A DNA stretch of 64,000 nucleotides from Fulvitalea axinellae (GTDB taxonomy: Bacteria; Bacteroidota; Bacteroidia; Cytophagales; Cyclobacteriaceae): positions 186,001 through 250,000 of the forward strand of contig NZ_AP025314.1 in NCBI RefSeq assembly GCF_036492835.1. Reading direction: 5' to 3'. This document shows, one piece after another, positions 51,656 through 60,428 of the stretch (positions within the stretch are counted from its first letter, which is position 1; each line of letters opens with the position of its first letter). Under the pieces are notes generated by a model. The model was given only the letters and a program-made list of their open reading frames with translations. It made no database searches and was not told the origin of the DNA. The translations under genes and the position numbers were made by a program.

Positions 51656-52489
51656 ATGAAACGCTCACATGTAATTTTGGGTCTCGCTGTGTTGGCGGTG
51701 GTGGGAATACTGTACGCAACACCCAATTATGTAGGAAAGAAAAAGGACCAGGACGGCAAGGCCGGAATGGCCCAAGGGAGGGGCGTGAAGACGGGCGATA
51801 TCGCTGATTTGCCCGTGGATCATGACAGTATGCTCACTGAATCGCAGGTTGAAGATGCTATCCGGTTGACAAAAGCGTTCGAAAGTTCGCGCAATTCGAC
51901 TGAAAAGCTTAAATTTGCGGATTCGCTTTACGGCTTGTATCTCAGTGTGAACAGGCCCGATAGCGCAGCCAAGTATGCGGTGCTTAGCGTAACCCCCGGA
52001 TCAGAGGACCTTGGGAAGCTAAAGGCGGGCGACGCTTACTATCAGGCTTTTTCGTTGGCAACCAACGACGAAAGGAAAGTGGCTTACGCCGAAAAGGCCC
52101 GCGGGGTCTTCGAAGCGTTCTTGGCCACTCACCCGGACTCATTGGGCGTCAAGGCCCGTATGGCTATGACTTATGCCGTGTCGGCGGCGCCTATGAAGGC
52201 GGCGGTGGCGCTTAAGGAAGTCTTGGCCCAGGACCCGAACCATAGGGAGGCTTTGTACAACTTGGGTGTCCTTTCGATCCAGTCCGCGCAGTTTGCGAAG
52301 GGCGTGGAGCGTTTTGGCAAACTTGTTGAACTGGATCCGACTGACTTGCAGGCCCGGTATTATCTGGGCGTTTGCTATTTCGAGTCGGGAAAGAAAGACG
52401 AAGCCAAGAAGGAATTCGAAATGGTGAAAAGGTTGAGCGACGACCCGGTGGCCCATCAGGCTGCCGATGAGTATCTGAACCTTATTTAA
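51656..52489 (+). CDS. Tetratricopeptide repeat protein with N-terminal membrane anchor
   Basis: A 277-residue protein with one N-terminal hydrophobic segment (HVILGLAVLAVVGILYATP), a polar linker (KDQDGKAGMAQGRG) and a C-terminal part with several TPR-like units: AGDAYYQAFSLATNDERKVA, ALYNLGVLSIQSAQFAKGVE, ARYYLGVCYFESGKKDEAKK. The A/G-x-Y-x-L-G-x pattern is clear in the last two. It is probably inner-membrane anchored and acts as a protein-binding scaffold in the periplasm. It sits between HU and the 29-residue ribosomal protein gene. Such proteins recur in this neighbourhood in Cytophagales, so it may have a role in translation or envelope homeostasis, but that is inference. Confidence 0.8.
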   Translation: MKRSHVILGLAVLAVVGILYATPNYVGKKKDQDGKAGMAQGRGVKTGDIADLPVDHDSMLTESQVEDAIRLTKAFESSRNSTEKLKFADSLYGLYLSVNRPDSAAKYAVLSVTPGSEDLGKLKAGDAYYQAFSLATNDERKVAYAEKARGVFEAFLATHPDSLGVKARMAMTYAVSAAPMKAAVALKEVLAQDPNHREALYNLGVLSIQSAQFAKGVERFGKLVELDPTDLQARYYLGVCYFESGKKDEAKKEFEMVKRLSDDPVAHQAADEYLNLI

Positions 52490-52523
52490 TTCAAAATATC
52501 TTACACTTAAAACAGCTACGGTT

Positions 52524-52613
52524 ATGCCTTGCGGTAAAAAAAGAAAGAGACATAAGATTGCTACTCACAAGAGAAAGAAGCGTCTGAGAAAGAACAGACA
52601 CAAGAAGAAGTAA
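52524..52613 (+). CDS. 29-residue basic protein, AURKAIP1/COX24 (mS38)-like
   Basis: ATG at 52524 to TAA at 52611-52613 reads MPCGKKRKRHKIATHKRKKR, then LRKNRHKKK. This is the short, Lys/Arg-rich AURKAIP1/COX24 domain found as a stand-alone gene across Bacteroidota and as the core of mitochondrial ribosomal protein mS38. It is expected to bind 16S rRNA on the small subunit. It has 18 Lys or Arg residues of 29. Very small genes like this are often missed in annotation; frame, start and stop are unambiguous here. It is between the TPR gene and RNase G. Confidence 0.9.
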   Translation: MPCGKKRKRHKIATHKRKKRLRKNRHKKK

Positions 52614-52633
52614 TCAGACGCAATGATATTTCG

Positions 52634-52657
52634 GGCCGGGCCTTATAAGGTCTGGCC
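52634..52657 (+). terminator. Hairpin between the small ribosomal gene and RNase G
   Basis: GGCCGGGCCTT pairs with AAGGTCTGGCC (G-U pairs included) around a very tight centre. No T-run follows, so it may be an RNA-processing or attenuating structure in the transcript rather than a terminator. Confidence 0.4.
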
Positions 52658-52697
52658 TGTGTTCTTACTATACACAGTCTAAAGAAACCATTAAGCA

Positions 52698-54248
52698 GTG
52701 AGCAACGAACTGATTATCAATGGTTCTCCGAATGATTGCCGTATAGCCCTGTTGAAAGATAGACTCCTGGAGGAGTTCCACCAAGAGAAAGGCGGTAACA
52801 AGTTTCATGTAGGCGACATTTATCTGGGTACGGTCCGCAAGATTGTTCCCGGCCTAAACGCTGCCTTCATTGACATAGGTTACGAAAAAGACGCCTTCCT
52901 CCATTATCTGGACCTCGGTCCGCAGGTACGTTCGCTGAACAAATTTTCGAGATTAGCCCAAAGCAAGAAGAATTCGTCGCCGAAACTGGCCGGATTCAAG
53001 TCGGAACCCGACATCAACAAGCTGGGCAAAATAAACCAAGTTCTTTCCAAAGGGCACCAAGTGCTGGTGCAGGTGGTGAAAGAACCGATTTCCACCAAAG
53101 GGCCCCGGCTGACGTGCGAGCTCTCCCTGGCAGGAAGATATATCGTGTTGGTGCCGTTTTCAAACAGTGTCAGCATCTCGAAAAAAGTCACGAACAAAGA
53201 GGAGCGCAGAAGGCTCGTTCGCCTGCTGACGTCTATCAAACCCGAGAATTTCGGAATAATTATCCGCACGGTGGCGGAAGGTAAAGATGTCGCCGAACTC
53301 GACAGAGACCTTGGGGATCTGGTCGGGAAGTGGGAAAAAGGAATTAGGGCTTTACGCACGGCAAAACCGAAGGACAAGGTTATAGGTGAGATGGGAAGAG
53401 CGTCGTCGATACTCAGGGACGTTCTGAGCGAATCGTTCGACTCCATTTACACTGATGACCGCGATATGTACGGTGAGATTAAATCGTACATTGGCACAAT
53501 CGCTCCTGACAAGGAGAAAATCGTAAAACATTATAACGGCAAGGCCAAGATATTCGAACATTTCGGTATCGAAAAACAGCTTAAGTCGCTGTTTGGCCAG
53601 ACAGTAAGCCTGAGAAACGGCGGCTATCTGGTAATCGAGCACACGGAGGCCCTGCACGTTATCGACGTTAACAGCGGAAACAAGTCGAATTCCGAAAGTA
53701 ATCAGGAAACGACAGCCCTGAAAGTGAACTTGGGCGCCGCGACGGAGATTGCAAGACAACTCCGACTGAGGGACATGGGAGGCATTATCATCATCGACTT
53801 TATCGATATGAAGAGCCCCGAGAACAAGCGGATGCTTTTCGAGAAGATGAAGGAGTTTATGAAACCCGATCGCTCGAAATTCACGATTCTGCCCCTCACA
53901 AAATTCGGCCTTATGCAGATCACCCGACAGCGGGTAAGGCCAGAGCTGAATATCGTCACGAAGGAGAAATGTCCGACATGCAACGGCACGGGCAAAATCC
54001 AGGCTTCGATTCTGATCACGGATCAGGTGGAGAAAAGTCTCAAACACATCCTGACGCAGCAAAACGAAAAAGACATTACCATCGCTTTGCATCCGTTTTT
54101 GCACGCGTATTACACCAGAGGGCTTATTTCCAAAAGGCTCAAATGGTATTTTCAATACAGGCGTTGGGTCAACTTGGTTGCGGACACATCATTGCCCGTT
54201 ACGGAATACAGATTCCACAATAAGGACGGCGACGTAATCGAGATTTAA
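52698..54248 (+). CDS. rng: Ribonuclease E/G family protein (RNase G type)
   Basis: A 516-residue endoribonuclease acting in rRNA maturation and mRNA decay. N-terminal S1 region: FHVGDIYLGTVRKIVPGLNA, AFIDIGYEKDAFLHYLDL. Later: the 5'-sensor area, the DNase-I-like domain with the metal-binding Asp in LHVIDVNSGNKSNSESNQET and IIIIDFIDMKSPENKRMLFE, and the zinc-link CPTCNGTGKIQ. It is shorter than RNase E, without the degradosome scaffold tail. The start is GTG at 52698. It is the last gene of the HU-TPR-mS38 run and ends at a strong terminator. The presence of ssb/HU/RNase clusters suggests a growth-linked operon. Confidence 0.95.
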   Translation: MSNELIINGSPNDCRIALLKDRLLEEFHQEKGGNKFHVGDIYLGTVRKIVPGLNAAFIDIGYEKDAFLHYLDLGPQVRSLNKFSRLAQSKKNSSPKLAGFKSEPDINKLGKINQVLSKGHQVLVQVVKEPISTKGPRLTCELSLAGRYIVLVPFSNSVSISKKVTNKEERRRLVRLLTSIKPENFGIIIRTVAEGKDVAELDRDLGDLVGKWEKGIRALRTAKPKDKVIGEMGRASSILRDVLSESFDSIYTDDRDMYGEIKSYIGTIAPDKEKIVKHYNGKAKIFEHFGIEKQLKSLFGQTVSLRNGGYLVIEHTEALHVIDVNSGNKSNSESNQETTALKVNLGAATEIARQLRLRDMGGIIIIDFIDMKSPENKRMLFEKMKEFMKPDRSKFTILPLTKFGLMQITRQRVRPELNIVTKEKCPTCNGTGKIQASILITDQVEKSLKHILTQQNEKDITIALHPFLHAYYTRGLISKRLKWYFQYRRWVNLVADTSLPVTEYRFHNKDGDVIEI

Positions 54249-54256
54249 AAAAATTG

Positions 54257-54289
54257 AAGGCCCCGGGCGGAAACCCCGGGGCTTTTTTT
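54257..54289 (+). terminator. Terminator of the RNase G gene
   Basis: Stem GCCCCGGG/CCCGGGGC (extended by A-T pairs) with a 7-base loop and a run of seven T. It touches the stop of the convergent glycosyltransferase. Confidence 0.85.
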
Positions 54290-55040
54290 ATTCCCTCTCG
54301 GCTAGCAAGCGTCGGAGTTTTGTGATTTTCAGAAACGTATAGACCGCCGACATCACGCACACCACAAAGCCGTAATAACCGTCCAGAAAGCCCAAACGGA
54401 TAATATATTTGTTGAAGAATTTGAAAGGAGGGCTGAAAAGCACTTTGGCCAAACTGGCTTTTTTCCCTTTTTCCAGATCTCTTTTCGCCATCAGGTCCGT
54501 GTACTTGTTCATTTGGTTGACGTGCTGGGCGATGGTGTGAAAAGAGTAATGTAACAGGTCGCCTTTCAGTGTTTCGGTACTCTTTGGCCGGAAATCAAGC
54601 GTTTCGTGGATGTCGCCTGTCCATCCGCCCAGTTCTTTTCTCCAGATTCTGGTTTTCGGTTCGGGATACCAACCGCAGTGGCGAATCCATTTTCCGCAAT
54701 AGTTTGTTAGGCGGTTTAATATGTAAGCTTCTTTCGGCGCTTTTTCCTCCTTGATTTTCAGGATGGAAGTTCTTAATTCTTCCGATAAAACCTCGTCGGC
54801 GTCAATGGATAACAAGTAGTCGTGTGAGGCCAGAGAGTTTGCGTAATTCTTTGTGTCGGAGTACCCTCGCCAAGCCGTAGCTATGAATTTTACGCCATAG
54901 CTTTCGCAGATTTCCTTTGTCCGGTCCATGGAAAGCGAATCGACAACAACGATCTCGTCGGCGACGCCCTGTAGGGATTCCAGGCACTTGCCGATGTTCT
55001 TTTCCTCGTTCAAAGTGATGATTACGGCTGAAAGTTTCAT
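54288..55040 (-). CDS. Family 2 glycosyltransferase (WaaE/KdtX-like)
   Basis: A 250-residue protein with GT-A fold: MKLSAVIITLNEEKNIGKCL, EIVVVDSLSMDRTKEICESY, and DXD motif as LLSIDADEVLSEEL. The region CGKWIRHCGWYPEPKTRIWR and ETLKGDLLHYSFHTIAQHVN are hallmarks of the WaaE-like (lipooligosaccharide core) group. The C-terminus carries one hydrophobic stretch (LGFLDGYYGFVVCVMSAVYT) that anchors it in the inner membrane. The ATG at 55038-55040 is chosen because the family begins MKLSxxIIxxNEE; the frame open to 55166 adds non-conserved charged residues. It probably adds a sugar to a lipid-A core or an exopolysaccharide. Confidence 0.92.
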   Translation of the reverse strand: MKLSAVIITLNEEKNIGKCLESLQGVADEIVVVDSLSMDRTKEICESYGVKFIATAWRGYSDTKNYANSLASHDYLLSIDADEVLSEELRTSILKIKEEKAPKEAYILNRLTNYCGKWIRHCGWYPEPKTRIWRKELGGWTGDIHETLDFRPKSTETLKGDLLHYSFHTIAQHVNQMNKYTDLMAKRDLEKGKKASLAKVLFSPPFKFFNKYIIRLGFLDGYYGFVVCVMSAVYTFLKITKLRRLLAERE

Positions 55041-55307
55041 TTCTGGCATTCGTTTATTGTCGGCGCTTTTTTCTTTGGCCCGGACTTTTTTCTGTCCGGT
55101 ATTGACAAAATTACGCTTTTCCTTGTTCCCTCTTGACAAAAGTTTCGGCAGAAATGTCCGCTCCATGCCAGTTTGTCAGTAAAAAACGCTCTGTTTTGGC
55201 GTTTTTCGGCATTGGCACAGACATTGAAACTCTCGGTCATGTAAGTTTTGGGCCTTGGTCCGATAACTTTTGGAAAAGAGTATAAAAGACAAAATATAAA
55301 AACAGAA

Positions 55308-57236
55308 ATGGGTAAGATCATTGGAATTGACTTGGGTACTACCAACTCTTGCGTTTCCGTAATGGAAGGCAACGATCCGGTTGTAATCCCTAACAGCGAA
55401 GGCAAGCGTACGACTCCTTCGATTGTCGCTTTTTTGGAAGACGGTAAAGGAGAGCGTAAAGTGGGTGACCCTGCCAAGCGTCAAGCCATTACCAACCCTC
55501 ACAACACTATCTTCTCTGTGAAGCGTTTCATGGGTAAGCGTTTCTCTGAGCTTAAGGAAGATACAAAAAGATTGCCGTACGAAGTTCTTCAAGGTCCTAA
55601 CGACACTGTAAGAATCAAGATTGGCGACCGCGAATACAGCCCTCAGGAAATTTCGGCGATGACGCTTCAGAAAATGAAGTCTACCGCTGAGGAGTACCTC
55701 GGGCAGGAAGTTACCGAAGCGGTAATCACCGTTCCGGCTTACTTCAACGACGCCGAGCGTCAGGCCACTAAAGAGGCGGGACAAATCGCCGGCTTGGACG
55801 TTAAGCGTATCATCAACGAGCCTACGGCCGCTTCTTTGGCTTATGGTCTCGACAAGAAAGACACTGACCAAAAGATCGCCGTTTACGATTTGGGTGGCGG
55901 TACTTTCGATATCTCTGTTCTCGAACTCGGCGACGGCGTGTTCGAAGTGAAATCTACCAACGGCGACGTTCAGTTGGGTGGTGACGACTTCGATCAAGTG
56001 TTGATCGACTGGTTGGCCGAAGAGTTCAAGAAAGACGAAGGCGATATCGACCTGCGTAACGACCCTATGGCGCTCCAGCGTTTGAAAGAAGCCGCTGAGA
56101 AAGCCAAGATCGAATTGTCGAGCACTACTTCGACTGAGATCAACTTGCCTTACATCATGCCGGTGAACGGCATTCCGAAGCACTTGGTTCGCACTTTGTC
56201 TCGCGCTCAGTTCGACCAATTGACTCACGACCTCGTTCAGCGTACTATCGAGCCTTGCCGTCAGGCGGTTCAGGACGCCGGAATGTCTACTTCGGAAATC
56301 GACGAGATTATCCTCGTAGGTGGTTCAACCCGTATCCCTGCCGTACAGGAAGCTGTTGAGAAATTCTTCGGCAAGAAGCCTCACAAAGGTGTTAACCCTG
56401 ACGAAGTGGTAGCGGTAGGCGCGGCTATCCAAGGTGGTGTATTGACTGGTGAAGTAAAAGACGTACTTCTCCTCGACGTTACTCCTCTTTCTTTGGGTAT
56501 CGAGACTATGGGCGGTGTGATGACTAAGCTTATCGACGCCAACACTACTATTCCTTCGAAAAAATCTGAAGTGTTCTCTACCGCGGCTGACAACCAGCCT
56601 TCTGTTGAGATTCACGTACTTCAGGGAGAGCGCCCGATGGCCAACGGCAACAAGTCGATCGGACGTTTCCACCTCGACGGAATTCCACCGGCTCCACGCG
56701 GAGTGCCTCAAATCGAAGTTACTTTCGATATTGATGCCAACGGTATCCTTCACGTTTCTGCCAAAGACAAAGGTACAGGAAAGCAGCAGCAGATCCGTAT
56801 CGAGGCTTCTTCGGGCTTGAGCGACGAGGAAATCGAGAAAATGAAGAGAGAAGCCGAAGCTAACGCGGCGGCTGACAAAGAGGCTAAGGAAAAGGTTGAG
56901 AAAGTTAACCAGGCCGACTCTCTGATTTTCCAAACGGAGAAACAGCTTAAGGAATACGGCGACAAGATTTCGGAAGGCAACAAAAAGCCGATCGAAGATG
57001 CTTTGGCTCAGCTTAAGACTGCGCACGGAAGCCAGGACTTGGCCGGTATCGACGCTGGAATGGAAGCTTTGAACAAGGCTTGGGAAGGTGCTTCTCAGGA
57101 AATGTACCAGGCTCAGCAGGCCGAGCAACAGGCGAACGGCGGTGCCGCTGACCCTAACGCTCAGGCTGGCGGACAGCCAGGTGGCGACCAAAAAGACGAC
57201 GATGTTTCTGACGTTGACTTCGAAGAAGTGAAGTAA
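55308..57236 (+). CDS. dnaK: Molecular chaperone DnaK (Hsp70)
   Basis: ATP-driven chaperone that folds new and stress-damaged proteins with DnaJ and GrpE. A 642-residue protein with N-terminal ATPase ([54 protein letters not shown]), the substrate-binding domain ([20 protein letters not shown]) and a helical lid ([19 protein letters not shown]), ending in a Gly/Gln/Asp-rich tail ([15 protein letters not shown]). The ATG at 55308 is preferred to 55248. It is not adjacent to grpE or dnaJ here. The upstream 267 bases hold a CCGGAC/GTCCGG hairpin (55080-55099) but no clear CIRCE element. A two-hairpin terminator follows. An antisense open frame is a shadow. Confidence 0.98.
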   Translation: MGKIIGIDLGTTNSCVSVMEGNDPVVIPNSEGKRTTPSIVAFLEDGKGERKVGDPAKRQAITNPHNTIFSVKRFMGKRFSELKEDTKRLPYEVLQGPNDTVRIKIGDREYSPQEISAMTLQKMKSTAEEYLGQEVTEAVITVPAYFNDAERQATKEAGQIAGLDVKRIINEPTAASLAYGLDKKDTDQKIAVYDLGGGTFDISVLELGDGVFEVKSTNGDVQLGGDDFDQVLIDWLAEEFKKDEGDIDLRNDPMALQRLKEAAEKAKIELSSTTSTEINLPYIMPVNGIPKHLVRTLSRAQFDQLTHDLVQRTIEPCRQAVQDAGMSTSEIDEIILVGGSTRIPAVQEAVEKFFGKKPHKGVNPDEVVAVGAAIQGGVLTGEVKDVLLLDVTPLSLGIETMGGVMTKLIDANTTIPSKKSEVFSTAADNQPSVEIHVLQGERPMANGNKSIGRFHLDGIPPAPRGVPQIEVTFDIDANGILHVSAKDKGTGKQQQIRIEASSGLSDEEIEKMKREAEANAAADKEAKEKVEKVNQADSLIFQTEKQLKEYGDKISEGNKKPIEDALAQLKTAHGSQDLAGIDAGMEALNKAWEGASQEMYQAQQAEQQANGGAADPNAQAGGQPGGDQKDDDVSDVDFEEVK

Positions 57237-57241
57237 TCAAA

Positions 57242-57306
57242 AGCCGGGCTCGCCCGGTTTCAAAAGATAAAAAGCGACTGTCAGGAAATCTCGACAGTCG
57301 CTTTTC
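57242..57306 (+). terminator. Double-hairpin terminator of dnaK
   Basis: A first hairpin AGCCGGGC/GCCCGGTT is at 57242-57259. A second at 57270-57305 has stem AAAGCGACTGTC with GACAGTCGCTTT, then TTCTGTTTTGG. Together they close the dnaK transcript; the convergent nuoC gene starts beyond. Confidence 0.75.
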
Positions 57307-57360
57307 TGTTTTGGCTGGGACAGAATCCCTGCCGAATGAATATAAAAACGGATTTCCGGA

Positions 57361-57861
57361 TCAGTATTCGACCGTAATGCCGTGATATTTTTCCTGTTGC
57401 TTATAATCCTTCCTGAGCGGATGCCCTTCCCAGTCTGCCGGTAACAGAACCCTATGCAGATCGGGGTGGTTTGAGAAACGGATTCCAACCAAATCATAAG
57501 CCTCTCTTTCGTGCCAATTGGCGGTTTGCCAGATATCGCACACGCTCGGGACGCTTTGTCCGTCTTCCTCGTTTCGGGAAATGCTTACGCTGAGCCCGAG
57601 TTTATATTCGTAAGGGATGGAATACAAATGGTAAACCACTTCCAAAGTTCCTTCTTTCGGGCCGTTATCGAGTCCGGTGAGGCAAGAAAGCATATCGAAG
57701 TAGCAATGCTCGTCGTCGCGAAGGAATTCGCATACTTCGGCAATTTTTTCGGCCGGTAGGCAGAGTGTTTTCGGGTCGGAGTTTTCGCGTATTTCCAGAA
57801 TCAGCTCCTCGCCGAATCGCTCTTTGAGTCGTTCCGTTACTGTTTCGAAAGAGACTTCCAT
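57361..57861 (-). CDS. nuoC: NADH-quinone oxidoreductase subunit C
   Basis: Peripheral-arm subunit of respiratory complex I. The 166-residue protein has the 30-kDa-subunit signature WHEREAYDLVGIRFSNHPDL and HRVLLPADWEGHPLRKDYK, with an N-terminal region CYFDMLSCLTGLDNG. Its ATG overlaps the nuoB stop by one base (TGATG). It is not fused to nuoD, as it is in some species, and no nuoD follows: the gene ends next to the dnaK terminator. So the rest of complex I is elsewhere. Confidence 0.96.
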   Translation of the reverse strand: MEVSFETVTERLKERFGEELILEIRENSDPKTLCLPAEKIAEVCEFLRDDEHCYFDMLSCLTGLDNGPKEGTLEVVYHLYSIPYEYKLGLSVSISRNEEDGQSVPSVCDIWQTANWHEREAYDLVGIRFSNHPDLHRVLLPADWEGHPLRKDYKQQEKYHGITVEY

Positions 57862-58391
57862 CAGGCGTTCTGTTTTTCTTTGTCCATAATAGCTTGAAGA
57901 GCCGTCGGGGCCATCAGGGTTTCTTCCCTGATCTTGTCGCGGAGCTTGAGAATGCCGCCGATCAGTGCCTCCGGCCTAGGCGGACAGCCCGGAACGTACA
58001 CGTCTACGGGAATAATCCTGTCTACGCCCTTTACCACATGGTAGCCGTGTTCCCAGTAAGGTCCGCCACAGTTTGAGCAAGAGCCCATCGATATTACATA
58101 GCGCGGTTCCGGCATTTGTTCGTAAAGGCGCCGTACTCGGTCAGCCATTTTGAAGGTCACTGTGCCGGCTACGATCATTACGTCGGATTGGCGCGGGGAG
58201 GCCCGGGGAATTACACCGAAGCGGTCCAGGTCGTAGGAAGAGGCGTAAGCGCCCATCATCTCGATGGCGCAACACGCGAGCCCGAATCCCATGGGCCATA
58301 GCGAGGAAAGCCGGGCCCAATTGATCAGGTCGTCCACTTTGGTGACGATAACGCCACCGGATTCGAATTGGGTGTCAAGAAGCCCTTTCAT
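57861..58391 (-). CDS. nuoB: NADH-quinone oxidoreductase subunit B
   Basis: Carries the N2 iron-sulfur cluster of complex I. The 176-residue protein has the tandem Cys of [18 protein letters not shown], the third Cys in [18 protein letters not shown] and the fourth in [19 protein letters not shown]. All four cluster ligands are present. Start ATG 58389-58391, eight bases from the nuoA stop. It is in an operon with nuoA and nuoC. Confidence 0.97.
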   Translation of the reverse strand: MKGLLDTQFESGGVIVTKVDDLINWARLSSLWPMGFGLACCAIEMMGAYASSYDLDRFGVIPRASPRQSDVMIVAGTVTFKMADRVRRLYEQMPEPRYVISMGSCSNCGGPYWEHGYHVVKGVDRIIPVDVYVPGCPPRPEALIGGILKLRDKIREETLMAPTALQAIMDKEKQNA

Positions 58392-58398
58392 ATCGGAG

Positions 58399-58872
58399 TT
58401 AGTATTTCCCGTTGAGGTTTTCGTAGAGGTTTTGCGGAACGCTCGATTTGAACGCTTCGGGTTTGACGTTCGGTTTTTCCCAATTCAGGAACCCCTTGGC
58501 CCAAGCGTAGGCCAATCCGGCTACCAGAATCAGGATAAAGACGAACATCTCCGTAATGGAGAACATCGCCCAAAGCCCGTCCGTGCTTTCCACCATCTCT
58601 TTGTTCCCGAATACGGTAGCCCAAGGAAACAGGAATACGATTTCGACATCGAAAAGAATAAATAGCAGAGCGATAACGTAAAACCTCATGTTGAACCGTC
58701 CCCAGCCGGTGCCCACCGGGTCTTCGCCACATTCGTAGGTGGTGAGTTTTTCGTCGTTCGGACGGTTGGGGCGGAAGATTCTTCCCGCAAAGAGTGTAGC
58801 TGCGCAGAAGCCCACACCGCCGATAATGTACAGCAATATTTCGCCGAAAGCGGAAATTCCGGGGTTGGCCAT
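58399..58872 (-). CDS. nuoA: NADH-quinone oxidoreductase subunit A
   Basis: Membrane-arm subunit of complex I near the quinone site. A 157-residue protein with three helices: [40 protein letters not shown] and [19 protein letters not shown]. The conserved acidic loop [20 protein letters not shown], with the Cys of the quinone-cavity loop, is intact. Start ATG 58870-58872, about 90 bases downstream of a -7 promoter match. It heads the nuoABC run. Confidence 0.96.
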   Translation of the reverse strand: MANPGISAFGEILLYIIGGVGFCAATLFAGRIFRPNRPNDEKLTTYECGEDPVGTGWGRFNMRFYVIALLFILFDVEIVFLFPWATVFGNKEMVESTDGLWAMFSITEMFVFILILVAGLAYAWAKGFLNWEKPNVKPEAFKSSVPQNLYENLNGKY

Positions 58873-58963
58873 GGTAGTGTTACGGGTTTGATTTCAGACA
58901 TGCGGTATGCGGAATATAACCGGGCGTTAGTCCGCCACGGATAAGTTTCCGTACCGTATTCGG

Positions 58964-58971
58964 CAAAGTTA
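58964..58971 (-). promoter_or_regulatory. Candidate -7 promoter element for nuoABC
   Basis: On the minus strand TAACTTTG exactly matches TAnnTTTG. A -33 TTG at standard spacing is not clear. The leader would be about 85 bases. Confidence 0.45.
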
Positions 58972-59169
58972 AACATTTTGCCGGAAGAAACCTTTAGCTG
59001 GAGTTTGGAAGAAGCTTACACAAAGTTCTTCGGATGTGAAACTTATTGGCCCGGAACAAACCCTAAAAGTGATTTCGCTAACAAAAAAGCTAATCATTAT
59101 TTAGTTTATAATTCTTTTAATTCCTATTTTGAATGGAAATAACAAAACTCAAACGCTAAAATTATTGTC

Positions 59170-59571
59170 ATGCAACAAATGATCCCTTACCTGATGGTAG
59201 ATGGCGCCGAGGAAGCCGGCAAGTTTTACAGCGAAGCCTTTGAAGGCGAAATCCTGGAAACGCACCGTGCGGGTGATATTCCCGGGTTTCCGTCGCCGGA
59301 CGCCATAATTCACTTGTCGATACAAACGAAATACGGCCTTATATTTTTGGCGGACTCGCATCCCGAGCGCACGATGAAGGGAAATAACACGCAAATCGTA
59401 TTCAGTATGGGAAGTCCCGAGGAAGTGGATTCGGTTGTGAACAGCCTGAGGGAAGGAGCCATGGTGCATATGGAACCGCAGAATACGTTCTGGGGAGCTT
59501 ATTTTGCTACGTTGACTGACAAATACGGCATTACGTGGCAAATGAACTGTCAGTTGGATCAGAAAGCGTGA
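59170..59571 (+). CDS. VOC family protein (PhnB-like)
   Basis: A 133-residue VOC domain pair of the PhnB/DinG-associated group: PYLMVDGAEEAGKFYSEAFE, the second-half TQIVFSMGSPEEVDSVVNSL, and the end TWQMNCQL. These proteins lack full glyoxalase metal sites; some are linked to 3-demethylubiquinone methyltransferase-like functions, but roles are largely unknown. It is flanked by a strong terminator (59648-59698). ATG at 59170 follows AT-rich sequence with poly-T. It is the second VOC gene in the window but differs in type from the one at 29914. Confidence 0.87.
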   Translation: MQQMIPYLMVDGAEEAGKFYSEAFEGEILETHRAGDIPGFPSPDAIIHLSIQTKYGLIFLADSHPERTMKGNNTQIVFSMGSPEEVDSVVNSLREGAMVHMEPQNTFWGAYFATLTDKYGITWQMNCQLDQKA

Positions 59572-59647
59572 TTTAGTTGGGTATTTGGCCCACCGATTTC
59601 GGCTATATCAAATGCTTCATGAACCTCAACTTTCAGTTTCTATAAAA

Positions 59648-59698
59648 TAAAATCCCTTTCGAAATGATCGAGTCTGTATCATTCCGAAAGGGATTTTG
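59648..59698 (+). terminator. Long hairpin terminator
   Basis: A long stem AAAATCCCTTTCG-AATGAT with ATCATT-CGAAAGGGATTTT (mismatch A/C), 9-base loop. It lies 77 bases after the VOC stop, and the flanks suit either strand. Confidence 0.8.
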
Positions 59699-59760
59699 TG
59701 TTTTAGGAATGGTTAAAACAACTCCTCAGTTGGGGAAGATGTAGGTACATTCATCGGCAC

Positions 59761-59794
59761 GATACCAAATACGTAATACCTGATACCTAAGACC
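59761..59794 (-). repeat. GGTAT-rich dispersed repeat, copy 2
   Basis: On the minus strand it reads GGTCTTAGGTATCAGGTATT, then ACGTATTTGGTATC. It matches copy 1 at 15398-15431 at 28 of 34 positions by hand count. It lies just past the stop of the outer-membrane barrel gene. Confidence 0.5.
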
Positions 59795-59798
59795 TTTA

Positions 59799-60428
59799 TT
59801 AGCGAATCAGTTTATAGCCAAGGGAGAAAATAAACTGGTTGTTTCTCAAATCCGAGTTGACATGCCCTCCACCCGGCAGGCTGAAGCTTTTGCCGAGTTT
59901 GCTTAAGTTGCCCTCGTATCTGGCGTCTAAGGTGAAGCGCTTGAGGAAATCCAGCCCCAGACCCGCTTGGAAACCTACCGTGGCGTCATTGTAGTTTTGT
60001 TTGACATCCTTAAAGGCCGACGGAAGGTCTTTTATACTCTGGTCCAGAATAAGGGTAAATACTGGACCGGCGTTTACACGGAACACCAAAAACTTAAAAC
60101 CGACCATTACGGGTAAGTCGAATTTCTGGTACTTGATTTTGCCTGTTTCCGTTATCATTCCGTCCGAAACCTTGATGTCGCCACCCGATTCGGAATAATA
60201 GAATTCGGGCTGGACGAATATGCCGAGCAAAGACACTTTGGCGAAAATACCGGCGTGGTAACCGAAGCTGTTGCCATCGTCCTTGATCGTGTAGTTGCCA
60301 CTTGTGGCATTATCGAATCTTACATACGATGTGCTCAGGCCTCCTTTTACACCGAAGGTAAAGAATTGGGCATGGGCAAATGTGGCGGCGAACAAAACGG
60401 CGGCCAGCACTAGGGTGAATTTTTTCAT
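59799..60428 (-). CDS. Outer-membrane beta-barrel protein (porin family)
   Basis: A 209-residue predicted outer-membrane barrel: signal peptide (FTLVLAAVLFAATFAHAQ), then alternating strands such as FGVKGGLSTSYVRFDN, GIFAKVSLLGIFVQPEFYYS, FDLPVMVGFKFLVFRVNAGP and the terminal FIFSLGYKLIR, which fits the C-terminal strand needed for insertion. This is the PorT/OMP_b-brl_2 group of the Bacteroidota. The start ATG overlaps the upstream lipoprotein gene's stop (ATGA), implying translational coupling. A binding partner is unknown. A dispersed repeat follows its stop. Confidence 0.86.
   Translation of the reverse strand: MKKFTLVLAAVLFAATFAHAQFFTFGVKGGLSTSYVRFDNATSGNYTIKDDGNSFGYHAGIFAKVSLLGIFVQPEFYYSESGGDIKVSDGMITETGKIKYQKFDLPVMVGFKFLVFRVNAGPVFTLILDQSIKDLPSAFKDVKQNYNDATVGFQAGLGLDFLKRFTLDARYEGNLSKLGKSFSLPGGGHVNSDLRNNQFIFSLGYKLIR

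Noticed and set aside
55041..55307. Possible CIRCE-type heat-shock operator before dnaK
   Set aside because: The only inverted pair (CCGGAC/GTCCGG at 55080-55099) does not match the CIRCE sequence or spacing.
55176..56228. 350-codon frame on the minus strand
   Set aside because: Antisense shadow of dnaK; DnaK motifs are complete on the plus strand.
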